From Dastarcus helophoroides (Eukaryota; Arthropoda; Insecta; Coleoptera; Bothrideridae), in contig CM053337.1 of NCBI GenBank assembly GCA_028583605.1, positions 14,566,139-14,630,138 of the forward strand: a stretch of 64,000 nucleotides of DNA, written 5' to 3'. Positions within the stretch are counted from its first letter, which is position 1. The number at the start of each line of letters is the position of its first letter. Positions 33,921-44,090 of the stretch are shown piece after piece. A program made the translations under genes and the position numbers. The notes under the pieces are model-generated. The model worked only from the letters and a program-made list of their open reading frames with translations, had not been told where the DNA came from and ran no database searches.

Positions 33921-36290
33921 ACGTTTTGAAAAATTCGAATTTCTCGAAATTTCAGCTGTTTCTCAAAATTTCAACTTTTATATTCTTTTGAAAATCGAAT
34001 TGAAAAATTTGACACTATTTTGAAAACTTGGACTTTTTAAAGTTGTGACTTGAAAGTTTCGATGTTTTTTCAATCTTTTCTGGAATTTTCAATTCTTTTA
34101 AATAACCAGAACTTTAAAAAAATATCGACTTAAAAATTTCAACATTTTTGAAATTGTGAACATTATTTGAAAAATGCGAATTTCTCGAAATTTCAGCTGT
34201 TTCTCAAAATTTCAACTTTTATATTTTTTTGAAAATTGAATTAAAAAAATTGATACTATTTTGAAAATTTGTCGTATTTTGTGCTAACATTCGAAATATT
34301 GTGAGGGTTCCCAGCCCTTGATGACCAAATAACACAAATGAATTAGGAAATAGTTATAATTACTTAAAAAACGGCGATGACAACATAGTAATTGAATGTG
34401 TCATAAATGACAGTTGACATATCGTTGCGTCATGAAAGTGCTTTCACTGCTACAGTATTAAGGAAAAAAACTAACCAATTTTGGGTTCAAACGTATTAAT
34501 TTTGAGGAATAATTCAAATTTCCAGAAAAAAACCCGAATGACTTGTAATTTTTATATAGGTTAGGTTCCTGTCACGATCAACCTTACATTTTATTTCCTA
34601 ATAACCAAAATGGGATTTGCTACTTAATAATAGTTTTGAGCAAAACCCCACATTCCTAAAGAGAGTAATTTGTCAAAATTTTGTATTAAAAGTCGAAATA
34701 TTGTGAGGGTTCCCAGCCCTTGATGACCAAATAGCACAGATGAATTAGGAAACAGTTATATTTACTAAAAAATCGACGATGACAACATATTAATTGAATG
34801 TGTCATAAATGGCGGTTGACATATCGTTGCGTCATGAAAGTGCGTTCACTGCTACAGTATTAAGAAAAAAACTAACCAATTTTGGGTTCAAACGTATTAA
34901 TTTTAAGGAATAATTCAAATTTTCAGAACAAAACCCGAATGACTTGTAATTTTTATATAGGTTAGGTTAGGTTCCTGTCACGATCAACCTTACATTTTAT
35001 TTCCTAATAACCAAAATGGGATTTGCTACTTAATAATAGTTTTGAGCAAAACCCCACGTTCCTAAAGAGAGTAATTTGTCAAAATTTTGTATTAAAAATC
35101 GAAATGTTGTGAGGGTTCCCAGCCCTTGATGACCAAAATAACACAGATGAATTAGTAAACAGTTATATTTACTAAAAAATCGACGATGACAACATATTAA
35201 TCGAATGTGTCATAAATGGCAGTTGACATATCGTTGCGTCATGAAAGTACGTTCACTGCTACAGTATTAAGAAAAAAACTAACCTATTTTGGGTTCAAAC
35301 GTATTAATTTTAAGGAATAATTCAAATTTCCAGAAAAAAACCCGAATGACTTGTAATTTTTATATAGGTTAGGTTAGGTTAGGTTCCTGTCACGATCAAC
35401 CTTACATTTTATTTCCTAGTAACCAAAGTGGGATTTGCTATTTAATAATAATTTTGAGCAAAACCCCACGTTTCTAAAGAGAGTAATTTGTCAAAATTTT
35501 GTATTAAAAGTCGAAATATTGTAAGGGTTCCCAGCCCTTGATGACCAAATAACACAGATGAATTAGGAAACAGTTATATTTACTAAAAAATCGACGATGA
35601 CAACATATTAATTGAATGTGTCATAAATGGCAGTTGACATATCGTTACGTCATGAAAGTGCTTTCACTGCTACAGTATTCAAGAAAAAAAACTAACCAAT
35701 TATGTGTTCAAACGTATTAATTTTGAGGAATAATTCAAATTTCCAGAAAAAACCCCGAATGACTTGTAATTTTTATATAGGTTAGGTTAGGTTAGGTTCC
35801 TGTCACGATCAACCTCACATTTTACTTCCTAATAACCAAAATGAGATTTGCTACTTAATACTAGTTTTGAGCAAAACCCCATGTTTCCTAAAGAGAGTAA
35901 TTTATCGAAACTTTGTATTAAAAGTCGAAATATTGTGAGGGTTCCCAGCCCTTGATGACCAAATAACATAGATGAATTAGGAAACAGTTATATTTACTTA
36001 AAAATCGACGATGACAACATAGTAATTGAATGTGTCATAAATGACAGTTGACATATCGTTGCGTCATGAAAGTGCGTTCACTGCTTACAGTATTAAGAAA
36101 AAAACTAACCAATTTCTGGGTTCAAACATATTTCGATTTTTTCGTAATTTTTAACTCTTTTAAAGAATTCCATTTTTGTTGAAAATTTGATTTTTTTTTA
36201 AATTCGATACTTCGACTGTATCACATTTCGACTTTTTTGATAATTTGATATTTCAACATATTAGCTTTTCAAATCGTTCTTTTATTCAAA
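33921..36290 (+). repeat. Segmental duplication, left copy: T-rich flank plus ~405-bp satellite array B (5 monomers)
   Basis: The T-rich block 33930-34290 (TTTCAGCTGTTTCTCAAAAT...) leads into satellite markers at 34308, 34710, 35116, 35528 and 35942. A tail (36118-36280, CATATTTCGATTTTTTCGTA...) then follows. The same order recurs from ~36570. The monomers carry TATATAGGTTAGG with one to three TTAGG. Confidence 0.9.
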
Positions 36291-36569
36291 ATTTTTTCTC
36301 GTAATGTCGACTTTTTTTGATTGGAAATTTCGATTATTTTTAAGATTTTGATTTTTTTCTAATTCTGATTGTTTCTCGATTTTTTTAATTATGTTAAAAA
36401 TTTTAACTTTTTTTTAAATAAAAATTTGCTACAATTTGGATCCTTTCCTCAGAATTTTAAATATTTTTTAAAAAATATCAGTTTTTTCGAGACTAACTTT
36501 TCGTGGAAATTTCGTCTTTTTTGAAATATCGACTTAAAAATTTCGACATTTTTGAAATTTTGAATGTTT

Positions 36570-38110
36570 TGTTGAAAAATTCGAATTTGTCGAAATTTTA
36601 GCTGTTTCTCAAAATTTCTAATTTTATATTTTTTTGAAAATCGAATTGAAAAAATTTGACACTATTTTGAAAATTTGGACTTTTTAAAATTGTGACTTGA
36701 AAGTTTCCATGTTTTTTCAACCTTTTCTGGAATTTTCAATTCTTTTAAATAATCTGAACTTTTAAAAAAATATCGACTTAAACATTTCAACATTTTTGAA
36801 ATTGTGAACATTTTTTGAAAAATTCGAATTTCTCGAAATTTCAGCTGTTTCTCAAAATTTCAACTTTTATATTTTTTTGAAAATTGAAATAAAAAAATTG
36901 ACACTATTTTGAAAATTTGTCGTATTTTGTGCTAACATTCGAAATATTGTGTGTGTTCCCAGCCCTTGATGACCAAATAACACAGATGAATTAGGAAATA
37001 GTTATAATTACTTAAAAAATGGCGATGACAACGTAGTAATTGAATGTGTCATAAATGACAGTTGACCTATCGTTGCGTCATGAAAGTGCTTTCACTGCTA
37101 CAGTATTAAGAAAAAAAACTAACCAATTTTGGGTTCAAACGTATTAATTTTGAGGAATAATTCAAATTTCCAGAAAAAAACCCGAATGATTTGTAATTTT
37201 TATATAGGTTAGGTTCCTGTCACGATCAACCTTACATTTTATTTCCTAATAACCAAAATGGGATTTGCTAGTAAATAATAGTTTTGTGCAAAACCCCACA
37301 TTCCTAAAGAGAGTAATTTGTCAAAATTTTGTATTAAAAGTCGAAATGTTGTGAGGGTTCCCAGCCCTTGATGACCAAATAACACAGATGAATTAGGAAA
37401 CAGTTATATTTACTAAATAATCGACGATGACAACATATTAATTGAAAGTGTCATAAATGACAGTTGACATATCGTTGCGTCATGAAAGTGCTTTCACTTT
37501 TACAGTATTAAGAAAAAAACTAACCAATTTTGGGTTCAAACGTAATAATTTTAAGGAATAATTCAAATTTCCAGTAAACATCCGAATGACTTGTAATTTT
37601 TATATAGGTTAGGTTAGGTTAGGTTCCTGATACGATCAACCTCACATTTTACTTCCTAATAACCAGAATGGGATTTGGTACTTAATAATAGTTTTGAGCA
37701 AAACTCCACCTTCCTAAAGAGAGTAATTTGTCGAAACTTTGTATTAAAAGTCGAAATATTGTGAGGGTTCCCAGCCCTTGATGACCAAATAACAGAGATG
37801 AATTAGGAAATAGTTATAATTACTTAAAAAATGGCGATGACAACATAGTAATTGAATGTGTCATAAATGACAGTTGACATATCGTTGCGTCATGAAAGTG
37901 CGTTCACTGTTACAGTATTAAGGAAAAAACTAACCAATTTTGGGTTCAAACATATTTTGATTTTTTCGTAATTTTTAACTCTTAAAGAATTTCACTTTTG
38001 TTGAAAATTTGATTTTTTTAAAATTCGATGCTTCGACTGTATCATATTTCAACTTTTTTGATAATTTGACATTTCAACATGTTAGCTTTTCAAATCGTTC
38101 TTTTTTTCTG
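36570..38110 (+). repeat. Segmental duplication, right copy: same flank plus 3 satellite monomers
   Basis: 36580-36950 repeats 33930-34300, including the odd junction GTGCTAACATTCGAAATATTG. Markers lie at 36956, 37358 and 37768, and the tail at 37947-38105 repeats 36118-36280. The offset of the left ends is 2648 bp, and this copy is two satellite monomers shorter. Confidence 0.9.
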
Positions 38111-38640
38111 GAAATTTTCAATTCTTCTAAATAAACAATTTTGACTTCTTTCGAATTTTCAACTTTTTTTGAGAAATTCCAACTTTTTGATAATTTGGGC
38201 TTATTTGAAAGTTTCGATTTTCTAGAAAAATAAGTTTACATTTTCTTAAAATTCAGATTTTCCTTTAAATGTTAAAGTCTTAAAGAAAATCTCTCAGCAG
38301 AAAAGTATATTCTTGCTTATTTTTCGTTTTGTGGTTAACATGATTTTTGCAATTTTTTAACATTTATTTTGAGTTTAATCGTTCCTTTTAATTTAGAATT
38401 TTAATTCGAAATTTTGAGTAGATCCAAATATAAAGGAAAAAATTCCAAAAAATAAAATAGTCCAAAAATGTTAAAGAGATCGTATTCAAAGTTTAGCTAG
38501 AAATCTAATCTGGATTTCTTTAAAATAAATTAGGACGAACATCTGGATTTAGACTTGAAATTTTTAATTTTTTTTCAACATTTCGATCATCTCGAAATTT
38601 GAATTTGATTTTGAAATTCTGAATTTAAATCGATATTTCG
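38111..38640. other. AT-rich filler; nothing recognised
   Basis: T-rich and A-rich words without period or gene. Confidence 0.45.
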
Positions 38641-38644
38641 ACTA

Positions 38645-39985
38645 ATCTCTCTGAAGAGAAAGGAATAGTCAGAGAAGAAGAAAAAGAAAGGAAAATTAAG
38701 GAAAACGGAAGCAATAGAAACAAGAAATAGAGAGAAGATAAAAAGAAAAAGTGAAGAAGAAACGAAAGGAAAGGGAGGATGTATAAGAGGTAGAAAAAAG
38801 AAAGGCGAAAGGAAGTACAAAGAAAAAAGAGAAAGTCAGAGATGAAAAAGAAAGGCAAATGAAGGAAAACGGAAGCAATAGGAAGAAAGAAGAAATAGAG
38901 GGAAGACAAGAAAAAAAATTGAAGAAGAAAAAAAAAGAAGAGGTAAAAGGAAGACGGGGAACGTGGAAAGAAGCAGCAAGAAGGAAGAGAAATGAAGGGG
39001 AAAAAGAAAGAGGAATAAATATAAAAGAAGAAGGAAGATATGGTAGAGAAAAGGAGGAACATAGATTAAAGGGAGAGAAAGGAAGGGAGATTAAAGAAAG
39101 AGGAAGGGAAGAAGAGGAAAGGGGAAAACGCCAAAAGGAAGAGGAAGGAAAAATAAGAAAAGAAAATGAAAGAAGGGGAAGCAAGAAGAAAACAGAAAGA
39201 GAGAGGAACAGAAGGGAAAAAGAAAAAAAAGGAGAAGGAGAAAGGAAAAAAATGAAGGAATAGGCAGAAAAAAGAAGGAAGATGAAAGGAAGAAAAAGGA
39301 ATAAGAAGAAAGAAACAAGAAGAAATGAAACCAAAAAGGGAGAAGAAAAAAGGGAGAAGGAGAAGAACGACAAGAGAAAGAGGAAACAAGAATGGGGATT
39401 AAAGGAATAGAAAGTAACAAAGAGGAAGAATGGAAAACAGGAAAGAGAAAACAAGAATAAAGAAGGGAGGAAAAAAGGGAGAAGGAGAAGAACAACAAGA
39501 GAAAGAGGAAACAAGAATGGGGATTAAAGGAATAGAAAGTAACAAAGAGGAAGAATGGAAAACAGGAAAGAGAAAACAAGAATAAAGAAGGGAGGAAACG
39601 GCAGAAGAATGAGGAAGAAAAAGAAACAAAGGAAAATGAAGGAAGGGAAAGCAAGAAAAAGGAATAAGAAATTACAGAAAAAGAAGAAAGAAGGAAAAAG
39701 AAAGGGCAGGAAGTGGAAGCAAGAAGAATGAAAATTAAAGAAAGAGGAAGAATGAAAAATGGGGAAAGCAAGAACAATGGAAATTAAAGAAAGAGGAAGA
39801 ATGAAAAATGGGGAAAGGGGAAGCAAGAAGAATGGAAATTAAAGAAAGAGGAATAATGGAAAATGGGGGAAGGAAAAGCAAGAAGAAAGAAGGGAGGAAA
39901 AGAAAGGTAGAAAATAGTAAAAGGAATAAGAAAAACTAACAAACGAAAATGAAGGAAGAGGAAGCAAGAAAAAGCAAGCAAGTAA
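38645..39985. repeat. Degenerate purine-rich block with a 120-bp duplication
   Basis: The + strand is overwhelmingly A and G (GAAGAAAAAGAAAGGAAAA words) with scattered C and T. A stretch beginning CAAGAATGGGGATTAAAGG is present at 39388 and 39508. The minus strand therefore encodes long Phe/Leu/Ser/Pro-rich frames and the plus strand a Lys/Glu/Arg-rich frame (38859-39263). These are compositional artefacts. Confidence 0.85.
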
Positions 39986-40009
39986 GTTCTCATCAGCGTT
40001 TTTTAAGTC

Positions 40010-41322
40010 ATTATAACTATTTCTTAATTCATCTGTGCTATTTGGACATCAAGGGCTGGGAACCCTCACAATATTTCGACTTTTAGTACAAAATTTCGAC
40101 AAAATACTTTCTTTAGGAACGTGTGATTTTTCTCAAAAATATTATTAATTAGCAAATCCCATTTTGGTTATTAGAAAGTAAAACGTAAGGTTGATGGTGA
40201 CAGGAGTGAACCTAACCTAACCTAACCTAAATAAACATTACAATTCATTCTGGTTTTTTCCTCAAATTTGAATTATTTCTCAAAATTAATGTTTGAATCA
40301 AAAATTTTTAGTTTTTTTCTTAATACTGTAGCAGAGAACGCACTTTCATGACGCAACGATATGTCAACTGTCATTTATGACACATTCAATTACTATGTTG
40401 TCATCGCCGTTTTTCAACTAATTTTAACTATTTCTTAATTCATTTGTGTTATTTGGTCATCAAGGGCTGAGGAACCCTTACAATATTTCGACTTTTAGTA
40501 CGAAATTTCGACAAAATACTCTCCTTAGGAACGTAGGATATTGCTCAAAAATATTATTAAGTAGCAAATTCCATTTTAGTTATTAGGAAGGAAAACGTAA
40601 GGTTAATGGTGACAGGAGTGAACCTAACCTAACCTAACCTAACCTAAATAAAAATTACAATTCATTCGGGTTTTTTCTTCAAATTCGAATTATTCCTCAA
40701 AATTAATGTTTGAATCGAAATTTTTAGTTTTTTAATACTGTAGCTGTTAACGCACTTTCATGACGCAACGATATGTCATCTGTCATTTATGACACATTCA
40801 ATTACTATGTTGTCAACGTCGTTTTTTAGGTAAACATAACTATTTCCTAATTCGTCTGTGTTATTTGGACATCAAGGGCTGGGAACCCTCACAATATTTC
40901 GACTTTTAGTTCAAAATTTCAACAAAATGCGCTCTTTAGGAACGTGGGATTTTGCTCAAAAATATTATTAAGTTGCAAATTCCATTTTAGTTATTAGGAA
41001 GTAAAACATAAAGTTGATGGTGACAGGAGTGAACCTAACCTAACCTAAATAAAAATTACAAATCATTCGGGTTTTTTTCTTCAAATTTGAATTTTTCCTC
41101 AAAATTAGTATGTTCGAATCGAAAATTTTTAGTTTTTTTCTTAATACTATAACAGTGAACGCACTTTTATGACGCAACGATATATCATTTATGACAAATT
41201 CAATTACTATGTTGTCATTGCCATTTTTCAAGTAATTATAACTATTTCCTAATTCATCTTTGTTATTTGGTCACCAAGGGCTGGGAACCCTCACAATATC
41301 TCGACTTTTAGTACAAAATTTC
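40010..41322 (-). repeat. ~405-bp satellite array C, inverted orientation, with CCTAA runs
   Basis: Reverse-complement markers (CATCAAGGGCTGGGAACC) occur at ~40050, 40459, 40871 and 41272, with CCTAA runs (five tandem at ~40620). It is the same satellite as arrays A and B in opposite orientation. Confidence 0.95.
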
Positions 41323-41560
41323 TTTTGGTGGAACGGACTGGTCCTTAGTTATCTTCAAAAATTGAAATACAGGAACCAAGAAAGATTAAAAAACACAACA
41401 AAGGTTGCTCTGACGCGTTTCGATAGCCAAGCTATCATCTTCAGAGAGATACTAATAATGATAGCTTGGCTATCGAAACGCGTTAGAGCAACCTTTGTTA
41501 TGTTTTTTAAATCTTTGTTAGTTGCAGGGGACAAAATTTGTATTTTAATCGAAACGCAAC
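41323..41560. mobile_element. Two copies of the 131-bp element, head to head (palindrome)
   Basis: The minus copy 41323-41446 begins right after AATTTC in the satellite, the same junction as the complete insertion at 29906. A few bases (ACTAATA) separate it from a truncated plus copy (41459-~41560). Cores: minus 41413-41444 and plus 41459-41482, both with stem GATAGC/GCTATC and GAAACGCGT. Frames that run from satellite into element here (41260-41580 +) and at 29717-29968 (-) look similar only because the DNA is repeated. Confidence 0.8.
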
Positions 41561-42970
41561 AAAAAAATATTACAATTTGAATGCTAATGCAATTAAAATG
41601 TACTTAGTTAAAAGCGAAATTGTAATCAATCTTTTGAAAGGTTTCCGGTCATAAAAATTACGAGACGCTATTGGCTTGCACAATTTTGAAGAGTTTGTGT
41701 AGATTGCAGAATGATGTTTTGTTCAAATTCGTTGATACGTTCAGCAGACAGACAGACAAACACACTCCGTCATTTACATATTGGTTAGGATACAATTTTT
41801 TAACGAGGGGTACTCAATGTCACAAAAAAAATTGAAATACAAATAGTCAAAACCAGTCTGAATTAGCCACAACTTCCCTGGATAAAGGGGCATATTTTCA
41901 ACATCACAAGTAAATAGCGAGGGATGCTGCAGGGTTGCATTCATTTGGGATTCATCTCGGGGGCGTCGAAAATCGGAAAAAAATTCGTTGACATTTCCGT
42001 AGATATCTTTATTACGATGCGAGTAAAGGGGGGCACACGAACATCTAATGATTTATTTTGACTACGCTTTGCATCAGCTCGAGGACAGGAGTTTATCATT
42101 TAAATAATTTGGTACAAACTAGTAAATTTAAATTAAAACTGCATGTCAGCGCCAGGAAGATATGAAAAAATTAATTCTGGGAATCTTTGATTCGCGAAAA
42201 TAGCAATAACCTTTCGAGATTAGAGATAATTTGCAACAATAATCATATCTTTTACAAATATGTTTTCTGCAAACGTTTTTTTTTATAATCTACTTTAAAC
42301 AGTAATATTAAATATAAACAGATAAAAAAAATGCTTGGACATGTCAATACCCCTGTTAAATACAGACTTAAGGAAATAAGTTTGATCGGGTGCCCCATTT
42401 ATTATTAAAATTTTCGATTTAAACCCGATGTTACGTCAACAATTTGGTCATAATTAATTTTTTAATTATGTAATTGGCTGAAGACAAATTAAATAAATTC
42501 ATGCAGCTTTCCGTCTGACTATAAATCTTACTCTAATTACATTTGCATTTTAATATTGTTTACTCCCGAGCAATATATTAATGGAAACTGATAGAAAATG
42601 CACGACTATTTTAGCCTAGACGGGGGATTTTGCACACGACTGACTAGCAGCTCTAACTTCATTACCCTAATTCCATCTTCCTAATAGACAACACCATGGG
42701 GAATTCATCCATTTCGTGTCAGTAAAGAAAACATCGAATATTGTTATTTATTGATGGTAAAAAACTTAATTGTAATCGGATACACATGGAAGTTCTTTTG
42801 TTGACGTTCCTAGAAACGTGAGACTTATGAATGGCGATGCCACCATATCACCAATTTGATTATTCATTCACTAAAAATTGATTTTTATTTTACATATTAC
42901 GAGCCTTATCGCCTTGTCATTCTGAGAATCCTCATTTCGATCAGCATTCCATATTTCCATTTTGAAGACA
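41561..42970. other. Unique AT-rich sequence with an inverted copy of a dispersed repeat
   Basis: Bases ~41690-41760 (TGTGTAGATTGCAGAATGAT, TTTTGTTCAAATTCGTTGAT) are the reverse complement of the repeat at 4430 and 21698. No gene recognised in the rest. Confidence 0.5.
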
Positions 42971-42983
42971 GGTAGTAGATAAA

Positions 42984-43140
42984 GTTGAATACACCAGTTC
43001 TCGTCCCTAACGATTCGGATTTTATTTTGGGTTTCTTACATTACAAATGCTCATGCCTAACGTTATGCAGGCGCCTGATAAATGACAATGTCTAGTTGAA
43101 GAGACCGGTTCTCGTCCCTAACGATTCAGACTATTTTGGG
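42984..43140 (+). repeat. 111-bp repeat with 5S-rRNA-like motif (about 1.5 units)
   Basis: Units start GTTGAATACACCAGTTCTCG at 42984 and GTTGAAGAGACCGGTTCTCG at 43095. Each continues TCCCTAACGATTC, and the complete unit ends ATGCAGGCGCCTGATAAATG. The first ~22 bases closely match the part of insect 5S rRNA containing TGAATACATCGGTTCTCGTC. Confidence 0.7.
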
Positions 43141-43200
43141 TACGTAGCCAGTGGGGGGGTCCAAGGGGTCCGGACTCTCCCCGAAATGAATATTCCCCAA
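43141..43200 (+). mobile_element. Possible hAT-like element end
   Basis: ACGTAGCCAGTGGGGGGGTC followed by CAAGGGGTCCGGACTCTCCC resembles the ends of hAT-type elements (CAGTGGGGG...). No partner end or transposase identified. Confidence 0.3.
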
Positions 43201-43404
43201 AAAATTTACGATGATACGAATTGAAATATCAGTAGAAAAACCGCTGATTGTATATTTAAGCATGTAAATAATTTTCGAAATTACCAACTATTGTAATAAG
43301 CAAAACAGCCATGTAGACATTTTAATAAAATTTGGCAATGAGCTCAAGGCTTCCCAATACATGCACCAACCCTTTTACAATTTAATATTGACACTTAGCA
43401 GTAG

Positions 43405-43497
43405 GCTACGTTCAGTAATTGCAATTTTTTATTACCCCAAATTTCGACTTTATTGACATATGTATGCATGGAGTAAATTGCAATTACTGAACGTAGC
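43405..43497. mobile_element. 93-bp foldback element with 23-bp perfect terminal inverted repeats
   Basis: The left end GCTACGTTCAGTAATTGCAA (plus TTT) is the exact reverse complement of the right end at 43475-43497. AGTAG occurs on both sides and could be a target duplication. A second copy starts at ~43504 and is truncated at ~43569 after TGTATGCATGGA. Confidence 0.75.
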
Positions 43498-43569
43498 AGT
43501 AGGTTACGTTCAGTAATTGCAATTTTTTATTACCCCAAATTTCGACTTTATTGACATATGTATGCATGG

Positions 43570-44090
43570 ACTAGAATTTTCGAGAAAAAAGTCGAAATTT
43601 TGAGTTTAAAGTCGACATTTTACAAAAGTATAGGAAGGCATTGATTAAAAAAAATTATATTTAGAGATTTCGACATTTTACAAAAGCGTAAAAAGTACAC
43701 TGATTATAAAAAAAGATGTTTAGGGATTTCGATTTTTCTGTCAAAAATTCGGTTTTTTTTTTAATTTCGATTTTTTTCTCGAAATTTTGACTTTAAACTC
43801 AAAATTTTAACTTAACACTCAAAATTTCGACTTTTTTTTCAAAAATTCGACTTTTTTCTCAAAAATTCGACTTTTTTCTCGACATTTCTACTTTCTTCTT
43901 AAAATTCCGTGACTAATGTCGAAATTTCCACTTTATTATCGAATTTTTTTTTCGAATAAGTCAAAATGTCTACACTATGGTCAAAATAGGCACATGACAG
44001 TTGCGTCCCACCACTCCTCTTTCCCAACAATCTTGACAGTTTGTAGTAGGGTGCGTTTAATAATTGCTATTTTTAGTTAGCAAATTTTGA
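43570..44090. repeat. Low-complexity TTTCGA/TCGAAA sequence
   Basis: Degenerate filler with TTTTCTCGAAATTTCGAC words on the + strand, then GTGCGTTTAATAATTGC near 44050. No gene. Confidence 0.5.

Noticed and set aside
38587..39993. Phe/Leu/Ser-rich minus frames resembling multi-pass membrane proteins
   Set aside because: The minus strand of an A/G-rich block codes mostly Phe, Leu, Ser and Pro. This is a composition artefact, and several overlapping frames show it equally.
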